The translations under genes were made by a program, and so were the position numbers. DNA of 64,000 bases, from positions 36,766 through 100,765 of the forward strand of contig DAIDKV010000014.1 of NCBI GenBank assembly GCA_027449865.1, read 5' to 3'. Source of the DNA: Planctomycetales bacterium. Lineage in GTDB: Bacteria > Planctomycetota > Planctomycetia > Isosphaerales > Isosphaeraceae. Under the pieces are notes generated by a model. It made no database searches and had not been told where the DNA came from. It saw only the letters and a program-made list of their open reading frames with translations. Positions 7,442 through 17,436 of this stretch are shown here, in pieces. Each line of letters opens with the position of its first letter. The stretch's first letter is position 1.

Positions 7442-10360
7442 TTAGTGGTTGAATCGGAATTCGGCCGAGGTCAGGAGTCCCCAGACCAGCTCCTGCGCGA
7501 CCACTGTCTTTTGCGGACCAGGGATGGCGAGCAGGCGGGCCACCTCATCGGTCTCGGGCGCGGTCGGCGGACGGCTCAAAATGGTCTGATAGAGGTGGCC
7601 GGCGGCTTTTCGGGCGTCGGCCTCGGCGATCATTCGCTGGACGACGTTCCCTGCCGCCGGTGCGATCCATTGATTGATGGGACCGCCATTGGAGGTGAAG
7701 AGGGCCTGTTCGGCGGTGGCGAAGAAGTCGCCCTGGGGTTGTCCCGGCCCCGCGCCGTAGATCTGGATGAAGGACGAGAGGCCCGACTTCAATTGCGCGT
7801 GGGTTTGTTGCTCGATCTGGAGGGCTCGATCGCGGAGGCCCTCCTGCGTTCTCGACGCGTCTTCATCGATCAGGGCGACCGCCGCGCCGGCGATGGCCGC
7901 GAAGCGGGGCCGGACCTCGGCCATCTGGGCCGCCACGGCGGCTCGTGTGCGTGGGTAAACACCGGTGACCTGCAAGACGCTCCAGTAGAGTTGCTCGGGC
8001 GTGAGCGGCCGGAGGGCCGCCATCGCGAATCGGTTCGCCAGGAGGGTCGAGAGTTCCTCGGAGGCGGCGGCCAGCTCGTTCTGGAGGGCGTCGATTCTGG
8101 CCCGTTCCGCCTCGATCTTGCGGCGAGTGGCGAGGACCTCCTGTTCGGCGGACCGGGCGGCCGATTCGGCGGTTTGCAGGGCCTCGCTCGCGGACCGTTC
8201 GAATCCCGCCGCGCGATCCCGGCTCGATCGTGCCTGATCGACCCGATCGGCGAGCGCCGCGAGCGAGGCCCGAATCTGTTTGGTCTTGGTTTCGAGCGTT
8301 CGGGCGGTGGCCTTCAGCTCGGGATCGTCGGGGAGCCGTTCCATCGCCGATCGGATGGCCGAGAGGGCCTCCTCGATTTTGGACGAGGCCGACTTCCGGC
8401 GGTCGAGATCGGCGAGGGCCTGGACGTGGTCGGCCTCGGCTCGGGTTCGAGACTCGGCCGCCTTGCGAAGTTCCTCGCGCCGGGGACCGATGAACGCCTT
8501 TTGGTCCTCGGCTCGCCGCGTCGCCTTCGCCAGGCTGGTCGCGCGTTCCTCTCGTTCTCGGCGAAGGCGATCGAGTCGGTTGCGCAGCTCGTCCCACTTG
8601 CCCGAGGCCTCCAGGGTCGCGAGGCGTCGACGATGATTTTCCAGATTTGATCGGGCCTCGGCCCGATGGCGACGGACCTCGTTGAAATGGGCCTCGGCGG
8701 CACGGACGGTGGCGCGGACCTCCCGGATGCGAGCCCGGAGCGATTCGATTCGGGCGGCGGCGGCGGTGACGTCCTCGGCGGACTTCTTCGCGGCGGCCGA
8801 CTTCTCCAGGCGTGCTTTCTCCAGCGCCGATTGTTCGGTCGAATAGGCCGCGGATCGTTTGTGGAAGAGCTCGGCGGCGTCGGTGATCGCTTTTTCCTTC
8901 GGGAGTTTTTTGGCGGCCTCGGCGGCTCTCGCGGCGGCCTCGGTGAGGACGCGCCCGGTTTCGCGTCCGGAGACGGCCGCCGATTCGGCGGTGGCGGCGG
9001 CGGTCCGGGCCTCATCGGCCTTCTTCAGGGCCGACTCGTGAGCGGCGAGGGCCTTCTCGTGCTCGCCGACGACCGGGACGAGCGCGGACTCGGCATGATG
9101 CCAGTCCTTCTCGGCCGATCGGAAGGCCTGGTCGGCGCGGTCGGCGGCGGCTTCCCATTCGGCGGTCCGCGACCGCGCCAAGGTGAGCGCGGCGGTGAAC
9201 TCGGAGGAGAGCGCGGGGACCGACTCGGGCAGGAGGCTCGTCCGTTGATAGGCGCGCGTCCTCGCCAGTTCGTGAAGGAACTGCTTCGTATCGAAGTTCA
9301 TCGCGGCGAGCTCGCGTCCGAGCATCGCCATCAACTCGGGGTGGATCGGCGGGTTCGCGGGGTGGTTCATGTCCAGCGGATGGACGAGGCCACGTCCCAT
9401 CATCATCGCCCAGAGCCGATTGGCGAGATTCTGGTTGAACGCCTCGAGCTTTCCGCTCGCGATGAGACGGGCGAGCATCGCGCGCCGGCTGTGCCTGGGG
9501 ACGGGCATCGTCAGCCCGGCGGGCTTCACCCGGTACTCGTCTCCCGGTGGGAAGGCGGGCTCGTCCAGCTCGACGCCGCCCGGCAGTCGAGGGCCGGTCA
9601 CGTGGTGGTCGTTCTTGACGAAGACCGAGTCGAACGTCAGATCCCTGGCGGCCGACTCGGGGAAGAAGGTCGTTTTCTTCGTTCCCTCCATGTGAACCAG
9701 CTCGGCTCCGGGGCTGAAGAAGGCGAGCAATCCCTGGTAATCCGACTGCCGGTAATCGTCGACGAGCGGGTGGTTGTGGCACTGGGCACACTGCATGTCG
9801 CGGCCGAGGAACAACCGGCCGACATCCCGTGCGATTCGATTCGGCTCCGAGTTCCGATCGAGGTAGAACCGGGCGGGGGTTCGGCGCGAGGGGTCGCCGC
9901 CGCCGTCGGTTTGCAGGATCTCGGCGACCAGCTCGGGGATCGGCCGGTTCCGTCGGGCGGCCTCGTAGAGGAACGCCTCCCACTTTTCCGACGGAACCTG
10001 TTCGAACGGTAGGCGCTCCATCCACATCACATCGAGGGTCGTCGCCCATTGCCGGACGAAGAGCGGACCATCGAGCAGACGATCGATGGCCTTCGCCCGT
10101 TTCTCCGGGTCGCGATCGTCGAGGAATTGCGAGAGTTCCTGGGGCGTCGGCGGCATCCCGCTCAGGTCGATCGAGACCCGGCGGAGGAACTCGGCGTCGC
10201 TCGCGATCTCAACCGGCGGACCGACCGGGTCCTTCTCCAGAAGCTGGTCGATCCGAAGATGCAGCGGGAGCTGTGGAGGCTCCGCGGCACCGACGAGCCA
10301 ACCCAGTCCCAGCATCACCGCGCAGGACAGCGCCGCGGTTCGGACTCGATGCTCGATCAT
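7442..10360 (-). CDS. DUF1549/DUF1553 protein with a long coiled-coil insertion (972 aa)
   Basis: The start at 10360 (MIEHRVRTAALSCAVML) has GAGGGA upstream and begins a signal peptide. DUF1549 covers about residues 30-235 and includes CAQCHNHPL (191-199), a CxxCH haem c-like motif that is normal in this family. The DUF1553 portion follows (for example LANRLWAMMMGRGLVHPLD). Between about residues 390 and 780 lies a very long Ala/Glu/Arg/Lys heptad-rich coiled coil. DUF1553-like sequence then resumes (LTPEQLYWSVLQVTG). The insertion makes this protein larger than the usual 700-800 residues. It is likely periplasmic and works with the DUF1501 neighbour; the reaction is unknown. Confidence 0.9.
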   Translation of the reverse strand: MIEHRVRTAALSCAVMLGLGWLVGAAEPPQLPLHLRIDQLLEKDPVGPPVEIASDAEFLRRVSIDLSGMPPTPQELSQFLDDRDPEKRAKAIDRLLDGPLFVRQWATTLDVMWMERLPFEQVPSEKWEAFLYEAARRNRPIPELVAEILQTDGGGDPSRRTPARFYLDRNSEPNRIARDVGRLFLGRDMQCAQCHNHPLVDDYRQSDYQGLLAFFSPGAELVHMEGTKKTTFFPESAARDLTFDSVFVKNDHHVTGPRLPGGVELDEPAFPPGDEYRVKPAGLTMPVPRHSRRAMLARLIASGKLEAFNQNLANRLWAMMMGRGLVHPLDMNHPANPPIHPELMAMLGRELAAMNFDTKQFLHELARTRAYQRTSLLPESVPALSSEFTAALTLARSRTAEWEAAADRADQAFRSAEKDWHHAESALVPVVGEHEKALAAHESALKKADEARTAAATAESAAVSGRETGRVLTEAAARAAEAAKKLPKEKAITDAAELFHKRSAAYSTEQSALEKARLEKSAAAKKSAEDVTAAAARIESLRARIREVRATVRAAEAHFNEVRRHRAEARSNLENHRRRLATLEASGKWDELRNRLDRLRREREERATSLAKATRRAEDQKAFIGPRREELRKAAESRTRAEADHVQALADLDRRKSASSKIEEALSAIRSAMERLPDDPELKATARTLETKTKQIRASLAALADRVDQARSSRDRAAGFERSASEALQTAESAARSAEQEVLATRRKIEAERARIDALQNELAAASEELSTLLANRFAMAALRPLTPEQLYWSVLQVTGVYPRTRAAVAAQMAEVRPRFAAIAGAAVALIDEDASRTQEGLRDRALQIEQQTHAQLKSGLSSFIQIYGAGPGQPQGDFFATAEQALFTSNGGPINQWIAPAAGNVVQRMIAEADARKAAGHLYQTILSRPPTAPETDEVARLLAIPGPQKTVVAQELVWGLLTSAEFRFNH

Positions 10361-10589
10361 GATGCAGTCCCTCGGGCGAGGTCCAGGCGGGGCGGAGAAC
10401 GATCGCTCGTCGATCCTGCTTCGGGACACGTCGCCCCTCGGGTCTCCTCAACGTGTCCAACAAGAGTATAACAAATAACGAACGCCGGAGTGAAGTCTGA
10501 ACAGGTGTGCCGGATGTGAGGGAGGGATGGGCCGGGGCGCGAGCGGCCCCGGCCGCGAGGCGAGGGTGAGGGTGGGTCGTGGCGAGTGG

Positions 10590-11447
<858 letters not shown>

Positions 11448-11631
11448 GGCGGTTGTACCTCTGCTGGGGCCCGAGGATCCGGCGATCGCCCACGACCAAG
11501 AGCCGGGGCCACCGGACAGCGAGCGGACATCATAACCCGCCACATCGGCCACTTCGAGACCCGAACGATCCCTGCCGACGCCCGTCCACTGGAGGAAGGC
11601 ATCGGCTCATGGAAAGACTTCGAGATGCGGC

Positions 11632-11660
11632 TTGACATCGACGATTGTTGCGTATACAAA
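11632..11660 (+). promoter_or_regulatory. promoter of the marR gene
   Basis: A perfect TTGACA (11632-11637) and a TACAAA (11655-11660) are separated by 17 bases. The transcript would start near 11667, about a dozen bases before the ATG at 11680. The dyad at 11648-11659 overlaps the -10, which fits autorepression. Confidence 0.65.
11648..11659. promoter_or_regulatory. candidate MarR operator 1
   Basis: TTGCGTATACAA is an imperfect dyad overlapping the marR -10. It matches the dyad at 12146 on the other side of marR at TTGC-TAT-CAA. MarR repressors usually bind such short inverted repeats at their own promoters. Confidence 0.5.
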
Positions 11661-11679
11661 TTTCGTGAGAGGTGAGATC

Positions 11680-12126
11680 ATGAAGAAACCGGCCACGACC
11701 GTCGAGACGATCGCCACGACCTGCATTGCCGGTCGGATCCGGGTGCTGAACCGGGTCATCACGAACCTGTACGACAACGCACTCCGCCCCTTCGGGATGA
11801 AACTGAGCCAGGGCAACGTCCTGGCGGTCACGGCGAAGCTTGGAGTGGCACGACCCGCCCAGGTCTGCGAGATCTTGAAACTCGATACGTCCACCCTGAG
11901 TCGCACCGTGGACCGGATGGTCGACAACGGCTGGCTCGAAGTCGTGCCCGACGACGACGGGCGGTCCCACCCCTTCCGACTCACGGATCAGGGCCGGCAG
12001 CTCATGGAGCGGATCATCCCAGCCTGGGAGAAGGCCCAGGTCGAGGCCGCTCGGCTCCTGGGGGAAGACACGCTCCGGATGCTTGATGCCGCGATCCTTC
12101 GGATCAACATGCTGGACGAACACTGA
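11680..12126 (+). CDS. MarR family transcriptional regulator (148 aa)
   Basis: The ATG at 11680 is preceded by GAGAGGTGAG, so the upstream in-frame start at 11632 is rejected. The protein has the MarR layout: N-terminal dimerisation helix (RIRVLNRVITNLYDNALRP), a winged helix with recognition helix in LKLDTSTLSRTVDRMV, and a wing in VVPDDDGRSHPFRLTDQG. The C-terminal helix closes the dimer. MarR proteins usually repress their own gene and a neighbour and are released by a small ligand. The dyads on either side and the downstream dehydrogenase suggest that this local set is its regulon. Confidence 0.93.
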   Translation: MKKPATTVETIATTCIAGRIRVLNRVITNLYDNALRPFGMKLSQGNVLAVTAKLGVARPAQVCEILKLDTSTLSRTVDRMVDNGWLEVVPDDDGRSHPFRLTDQGRQLMERIIPAWEKAQVEAARLLGEDTLRMLDAAILRINMLDEH

Positions 12127-12141
12127 TTTTTTTGGGCAATA

Positions 12142-12157
12142 ACTTGCATATGCAAGT
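12142..12157. promoter_or_regulatory. candidate MarR operator 2 (perfect 16-bp palindrome)
   Basis: ACTTGCATATGCAAGT is a perfect palindrome in the gap between marR and the dehydrogenase gene. Its core TTGCATATGCAA matches the dyad over the marR promoter at most positions. It probably controls the downstream gene set. Confidence 0.6.
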
Positions 12158-12242
12158 TTCGCGGCGAGGGATCGCCGAGGTGGCTACCGGCCTTCGCGAG
12201 GTGTTTGCCGACGTGATTTCCACGCTGCTTCGGGAGAAAGAC

Positions 12243-13094
12243 ATGAAGGAATTTGCGGATCAATATGGTCCCTGGGCGATCGTCACGGGTGCGACGTCGG
12301 GAATCGGCGAGGCGTTTGCCCGCCGCCTCGCCACTTCGCGATTGAACCTCGTCCTGGTCGCCAGGCGCGAGGACCGCCTGGTGGGAATCGCGAGCGAACT
12401 TGAAGGACGGCACGGCATCGAGACACGCATCGTCCCGGTCGACCTGGCGTCGGAAGACTTCCTGCCGGTGGTCGCAAGAGCCACGCACGACCTCGACATC
12501 GGGCTGGTGGTCAACAACGCGGGCGTCCTGAAGGCCGGGACGTTCCTCGACCACGAACTGGCCGACGAGTTGTACCAGTTGGATCTCAATGTCCGTGCGA
12601 TGATGATCGTGGCCCACCACTTTGGGCGGCGGCTGCGGGAGCGGCGGCGAGGCGGCATGATTTTCCTGGCCTCGACGGTGGCCTTCGCCGGGGTTCCGGG
12701 GGTGAGCGCCTATGCCGCCTCGAAGGCGCATGTTCTGAGCTTCGCCGAGGGCTTCGCGCCGGAAGCCGCCAGGGACGGGATCGCCGTCATGGCCCTATGC
12801 CCGGGTCCGACGAGTACCGAGATCTGGCCGGGCGGAGCCACACCCACGCGACCGATGCGCCCGGAGGCGGTCGCCGAGATCGCCCTCCGCAACCTGGGGA
12901 AGCGAACGACGGTGGTGGCCGGGCTCATCAACGGAATGACGGCCCTTTCCACCCGGTTCGCCCCGCGCCGGGTCAATTCGATGATCTTCGCCCGTGTCAT
13001 CGGTGGAATGCTCAGGAACGCCGTCACCAGTTCGGGGACGGCCGTACCCAGCCCGACCACTTCTTCTCCTTCGAATCATCGAGCGAACGTTTAG
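12243..13094 (+). CDS. short-chain dehydrogenase/reductase (283 aa)
   Basis: A Rossmann protein with the NAD(P) motif TGATSGIG (about residues 13-20), NNAG in VVNNAGVLKAGTF, and the active-site Tyr/Lys in SAYAASKAHV, with a Ser in FLASTVAF. Basic residues in VARRED after the second strand suggest NADP. The start at 12243 has GGGAGAAAG upstream and places the first strand correctly; the longer frame from 12132 adds an unsupported N-terminus. It follows marR and the palindrome at 12142, so it is a likely MarR target. The substrate is unknown. Confidence 0.92.
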   Translation: MKEFADQYGPWAIVTGATSGIGEAFARRLATSRLNLVLVARREDRLVGIASELEGRHGIETRIVPVDLASEDFLPVVARATHDLDIGLVVNNAGVLKAGTFLDHELADELYQLDLNVRAMMIVAHHFGRRLRERRRGGMIFLASTVAFAGVPGVSAYAASKAHVLSFAEGFAPEAARDGIAVMALCPGPTSTEIWPGGATPTRPMRPEAVAEIALRNLGKRTTVVAGLINGMTALSTRFAPRRVNSMIFARVIGGMLRNAVTSSGTAVPSPTTSSPSNHRANV

Positions 13095-13241
13095 ACAGCA
13101 AGACCCTTCCGACAACGCGAAGGAGCTGGCGGCGGGAGACGCGCCCGTGGGCGGGAGGGCGATCCGTACGCTTGCTCAAGCCACGACGAAGGGCCTTTTT
13201 GATGTGGATTGAGGAATCCTTCACCCTTGAGGAGCATTTTG

Positions 13242-14426
13242 ATGAGCAACGGCAAGATCCTGATTACGGGAGCGACGGGCGATACGGGCGGCTACGCGAT
13301 CGATCGCCTTCTGGAACTGGGGCGAGAGATCCGGGCGCTGGCCCACACCCGAGACGAGAGATCGGAAAGGCTCCGCGAGCGCGGGGTCGAGGTCGTGTAC
13401 GGTGACCTGCTCGACTTCGGGCAGGTTCGAGCCGCCCTCGACGGGGTCAAGCGGGCCTACTTCGTCTATCCGATTCGTCCCGGCATTTTGCAGGCGACGG
13501 CGTACTTCGCGCAGGCGGCGATCGAGGCCGGTGTCGACAGGATCGTCAACATGTCGCAGAAATCGGCCCGAGAGGACGCCCGGAGCCACGCCGCGACCGA
13601 CCACTGGCTCTCGGAGCGGGTCTTCGACTGGTCGGGACTCAACGTCGCCCACATTCGGCCGACCTACTTCGCCGAATGGCTCCTCTACGCCGCCCCGATG
13701 ATCCGGGCCGGGGTGCTCCACGTGCCGTTTGGAACGGGCAAGCACGCCCCGATCACAGCCGAGGATCAGGGCCGTGTCATCGCCGGGATTCTCGTAGACC
13801 CGGCCTCGCACAAGGGGGCCGTCTACCCCCTCTACGGGCCCGTGGAATACACCTACGAGGAAACGGCCGCGATCCTGAGCCGGGTGCTCGGGAGGCCCGT
13901 GGAATACCGGCAGGTCCCCTTCGATGACTTCCTGGCGATGATGAAGTCGGTGCGACAAGCCCCGAGCGAGGGGGCGTCTTCCCGGAACATGTACGGCGAG
14001 CTGAGCGGGAAGTCGGCGGCGACCGGGGAGTCCTTCACGGTTCAGCACCTGCGGGAAGTGGTCATCGACCACCAGAACGGGATTTTTTCGGGGACCAACG
14101 ACCTGGTGGAGAAGCTCGGCGGCCGGCCTCCGATGAAGCTTGAGGCGTTCATCGAGAAGCATCGCGCGGCGTTCGAAATAATCTCCGGTCGTCCTTCTGA
14201 AGCTCAACCCCGCCCGGGAAGCTCGCGGATGCGGGCTCCCGGGACCAGGATGTGGTTGATCGTTGGGGCGGGCTCGGGACGATCCACCCCGCGCCGGGTG
14301 TACCAGCGCATCGCGAGGCCGCCGAGCAGGAGCATCACGCTGATGTTCTGCGCCCACGACATTCCCAGGAACGCCGATGGCTCGTCGCCCCGGAGCGCCT
14401 CGATCGGCCATCGGGTGGCTGGATAG
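13242..14426 (+). CDS. NmrA-like NAD(P)-binding protein with a run-on C-terminus (394 aa)
   Basis: The ATG at 13242 has GAGGAG upstream. The Rossmann motif is ITGATGDTGGYA (about residues 8-19). The body resembles NmrA/azoreductase-type atypical short-chain dehydrogenases (VKRAYFVYPIRPG, RIVNMSQKSA, HIRPTYFAEWLL). The usual end of the fold is near EAFIEKHRAAF (about residue 318). The frame then runs on for about 74 residues of low-complexity Arg/Pro/Ser sequence, antisense to the end of lgt. The extension is probably the result of a lost stop codon rather than a new domain. Confidence 0.85.
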   Translation: MSNGKILITGATGDTGGYAIDRLLELGREIRALAHTRDERSERLRERGVEVVYGDLLDFGQVRAALDGVKRAYFVYPIRPGILQATAYFAQAAIEAGVDRIVNMSQKSAREDARSHAATDHWLSERVFDWSGLNVAHIRPTYFAEWLLYAAPMIRAGVLHVPFGTGKHAPITAEDQGRVIAGILVDPASHKGAVYPLYGPVEYTYEETAAILSRVLGRPVEYRQVPFDDFLAMMKSVRQAPSEGASSRNMYGELSGKSAATGESFTVQHLREVVIDHQNGIFSGTNDLVEKLGGRPPMKLEAFIEKHRAAFEIISGRPSEAQPRPGSSRMRAPGTRMWLIVGAGSGRSTPRRVYQRIARPPSRSITLMFCAHDIPRNADGSSPRSASIGHRVAG

Positions 14427-15079
14427 AGGATCATCAGCCAGGCCATGACCTCACCGGGGCGTCGATTGCGGCGTCGGGCGAAGGTCAGAAGCGCCGACAT
14501 CACCAGGAGCGCGGCGGCCAGTGAGTAGAGCTGGGTCGGATGGACGGGGAGCGAGAACGGCTCGGAAGCACCGATCTTCCCGGCGAGGAACTGCCGGGCC
14601 CAGGCGTGGCTTCCGGCGGGGAACCGGACCGCCCAGGGAAGGTCGCAGGCTGATCCGTCGCAGCATCCGTTGAGGAAGCAGCCGATCCGTCCGACCGCCG
14701 CGCCGATCGCGACGGCGGGAGCCGTCGCGTCGCACATTCCGAGGAACGGGAAAGGCCGGCGATACCAGTAGAGGAGCGATCCGGCCACCCCGCCGGCGAT
14801 GCAGCCGTAGAAGACGTTTCCGCCCTGCCAGGTTTTGAAGAAGTCGGCCGGCTCGTGGAACGCCTCGGGGTGTTGCAGGAAGAAGAAGAGCCGGGCGCCG
14901 ATCACTCCGCCGAGGAAGAGCCAGGAGGCCAGCTCGTAAACGGCGTCGGGACGGACGCCCTCGCGGCGCGCCCTCCAGACCGCCATCAGGAGCGCCGAGG
15001 CACAGGCCGCGAAGATGAAGACGCCGTAGCTATGGACCTGAACCCCCAGGCCGGGGATCACGAAAAGGATCGGCCGCAT
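14204..15079 (-). CDS. lgt: prolipoprotein diacylglyceryl transferase
   Basis: Transfers diacylglycerol from phosphatidylglycerol to the lipobox cysteine of prelipoproteins at the inner membrane. Seven hydrophobic segments are visible. The signature GRIGCFLNGCCDG sits near residues 129-141, and VHPTQLYS near residue 178 is also typical. NVFYGCIAGG matches the conserved YGG/C turn. Length (291) is normal. The start has GGAGGG upstream. Its last ~220 bases overlap the convergent NmrA-like frame. gluQ ends 69 bases upstream on the same strand, so the two may be co-transcribed. Confidence 0.95.
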   Translation of the reverse strand: MRPILFVIPGLGVQVHSYGVFIFAACASALLMAVWRARREGVRPDAVYELASWLFLGGVIGARLFFFLQHPEAFHEPADFFKTWQGGNVFYGCIAGGVAGSLLYWYRRPFPFLGMCDATAPAVAIGAAVGRIGCFLNGCCDGSACDLPWAVRFPAGSHAWARQFLAGKIGASEPFSLPVHPTQLYSLAAALLVMSALLTFARRRNRRPGEVMAWLMILYPATRWPIEALRGDEPSAFLGMSWAQNISVMLLLGGLAMRWYTRRGVDRPEPAPTINHILVPGARIRELPGRG

Positions 15080-15148
15080 CGTTCCGCCCTCCCTGCCGGC
15101 GAAGAGACCCGTCGCGCGGCGGCAGGATGACAGGGACGGCCGATTCCA

Positions 15149-16147
15149 TCAAGGCCGACCGTGCGGGAGCGCTTCGATCCACTCGGGCGTCACGACCCAG
15201 GGCTGGCGCCGGAGCCTGACCAGGTCGACCCGGCCGATCCATTCCCGAGGCCAGGCTGGTTGCGCCCCATCACTCCAGCCGCAAGTTTGAATGAGTGCGC
15301 CGACGAGCCCTCGCGGATCGACGCCCAACTCGCGCAAAGCTCCGAGCTTGAGCGATTCGTCCCGCTTCGCCAGCCGACGGCCGCCCGGGTCGACGGCCAG
15401 TGGGACGTGCCCGAAGTCCGGCGGTTGCAGGCCGAGCGATTGGTACAGGAGAAGCTGCCGGGGCGTGCTGGTGGCCAGGTCATCGCCGCGGATCACCTGA
15501 TTGATCCCCATCGCGGCGTCATCCACCACGACGGCCAGTTGATACGACGGCCCGACTCCGTTTCGCGCGACGAGAAAATCGCCACCGATTTGCCTGGGAT
15601 GGCCGCTCGACGGACCGAGGACGGCATCGTCCCACGCGAGGAGGCCCTCGGGAACGCGGAATCGCCAGGCGAACGATCGATCACCGAGCAGACGGGCCTC
15701 TCCGGCGGATCGACCCGAGCAGGTTCCGGGATAGCTGGGTCCCTCGTCCTCGGGATGAGGGGCGCTGGCGGCCCGGGCGATCTCGGCGCGGGTGCAGGTA
15801 CAGGGATAGACCCGCTCGTCAGCCCGGAGCCGATCGAGGGCCGCCGCGTACCGCTCCAGTCGTTCCGATTGCACATAAGGCCCCTGATCGCCGCCGATGT
15901 CCGGGCCCTCGTCCCAGTCGAGGCCGAGCCATCGGAGGTCGTCGAGGATCCCTCGACGCGCCTCGTCGCGGACCCGGGTGGAATCCAGGTCCTCGATCCG
16001 GAGGATCATCCGGCCGCGCTCCGACCGCGCGACGAGCCAGGCGATGAGGAACGTGCGAGCATGCCCCAGGTGCAGCCCGCCGGTCGGCGAGGGCGCCAGC
16101 CGGCCGATGGTCCTTCGCGATGGTGAATCGTCTGATCTCATCGGCAT
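15149..16147 (-). CDS. gluQ: glutamyl-Q tRNA(Asp) synthetase
   Basis: A shortened glutamyl-tRNA synthetase homologue that attaches glutamate to the queuosine of tRNA-Asp. The HIGH motif appears as HLGH in SPTGGLHLGHARTF (residues 20-33) and the KMSKS-like loop as LAKRDES. The zinc ligands are in YPCTCTR and the downstream YPGTC, a feature of GluQ rather than GltX. The anticodon-binding domain is missing, giving 332 residues, a normal GluQ length. Two Met codons are available (16147, 16141). It lies divergent to prfB. Confidence 0.93.
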   Translation of the reverse strand: MPMRSDDSPSRRTIGRLAPSPTGGLHLGHARTFLIAWLVARSERGRMILRIEDLDSTRVRDEARRGILDDLRWLGLDWDEGPDIGGDQGPYVQSERLERYAAALDRLRADERVYPCTCTRAEIARAASAPHPEDEGPSYPGTCSGRSAGEARLLGDRSFAWRFRVPEGLLAWDDAVLGPSSGHPRQIGGDFLVARNGVGPSYQLAVVVDDAAMGINQVIRGDDLATSTPRQLLLYQSLGLQPPDFGHVPLAVDPGGRRLAKRDESLKLGALRELGVDPRGLVGALIQTCGWSDGAQPAWPREWIGRVDLVRLRRQPWVVTPEWIEALPHGRP

Positions 16148-16299
16148 CCCCCGCCGGTTCCCCTGGCCCGCCCTTGACGTATCCTGTTTAATAGAGGGGA
16201 CGCGGCGAACCGATCTCGACGTCCGCGCATCATCCTATCACGGCGGGCCGGATGTCCCGTCGCGAAGTCTGTACCTACCGCGAGCGAGGAGCCTTTCCC

Positions 16300-17419
16300 T
16301 TGGATGCCGACCTGAAACGCACCGCGCGGGGCGTGATCGACCAGATCCTCCATTTACGAGACTCTCTTTGACCTCGGCGACAAGCTTTTGAGGCGAGACG
16401 AGCTCGAGCAGGAGATGAACGCCTCGAACTTCTGGAACGACCAGGAGAAGGCCAAGGCGACGATCGCCGAGGTGAAAAACCTGAACGCGCTGCTGAAGCC
16501 GTTTGAGGACCTGGTCAGCCAGGCCGAGAACCTTCAGGCGACGATCGAACTGGCCGACGAGGCGGAAACCGACGAGTTCGACGACGAGATCCGCTCGGCC
16601 TCCGACCGGGCGCAGAAGGATTTCGTCTCGTTCGAGTTCCGGTCGATGCTGGGCGGTCCGAACGATCACTGCAACGCCTTCGTCAAGATCCACGCCGGAG
16701 CCGGCGGCACCGAGGCCTGCGACTGGGCCGAGATGCTGATGCGAATGTACCTGATGTGGGCCGAGTCGAAGGGGTTCAAGGCCGAGATCACCGACCGTGA
16801 AGACGGCGGAGCGGCCGGCATCCAGGAGGCGAGCCTCTACATCAAGGGAGAGTACGCCTACGGCTACCTCCGTGGCGAGTCGGGCGTGCATCGGCTCGTC
16901 CGGATCAGTCCGTACGACGCCGCGGCGCGTCGGCAGACCTCGTTCGCCTCGGTGGATATTCTCCCCGAAGTCGATGATACGATCGACATCGTCCTGAAAG
17001 ACGACGACCTGAAGCGCGACGTCTTCCGATCGGGCGGTCCGGGCGGTCAGCACCAGAACAAGACCGAGTCGGGCGTTCGATACACCCACCTTCCGACCGG
17101 CGTGGCCGCCGAGTCACGCAGCGAACGGTCGCAACACAAGAACGATGCGAACGCGCTGGCGCTGCTCAAGGCCAAGCTGATCCGGATGGAGGAAGAAAAG
17201 CGCGAGGCGGAGTACGCCAAGAAGTACGACGAAAAGGGGGACGTCAGCTTCGGCAACCAGATTCGATCGTACGTTCTGCAACCGTACCAGCTCGTCAAGG
17301 ACGCCCGAACCGGCCATGAAGTCGGCAACCCGCGTGCGGTCCTCGACGGCGAGATCGACGGATTCATCGAGTCGTACCTGCGGAACAAGCTCTCGAGCGC
17401 GACCGCATCGAAAGACTGA
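16300..17419 (+). CDS. prfB: peptide chain release factor 2 with programmed +1 frameshift
   Basis: Recognises UGA/UAA in the ribosomal A site and releases the peptide. The gene needs two frames: 16300-16368 (TTG start, AGGAG eight bases upstream, 23 codons) and 16370-17419, joined at CTT-TGA-C for a 372-residue product. The catalytic GGQ is at about 248-250 (SGGPGGQHQNKTES). The stop-recognition tripeptide reads SPY (about 203-205) instead of the textbook SPF. The second frame alone, from 16388, would lack the N-terminal helix. The frameshift provides the classical autoregulation by RF2 level. Confidence 0.95.
16366..16372 (+). promoter_or_regulatory. prfB programmed frameshift site CTTTGAC
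   Basis: The zero-frame reads GAC-TCT-CTT-TGA; a +1 slip on CTT gives GAC-CTC-GGC and continues the RF2 frame. The slip site is identical to the one in many bacteria. A strong upstream Shine-Dalgarno-like stimulator (AGGGGG in E. coli) is not obvious here; only a weak CGAGA is present. Confidence 0.93.
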
Positions 17420-17436
17420 GCCAATCGTCGAACATC

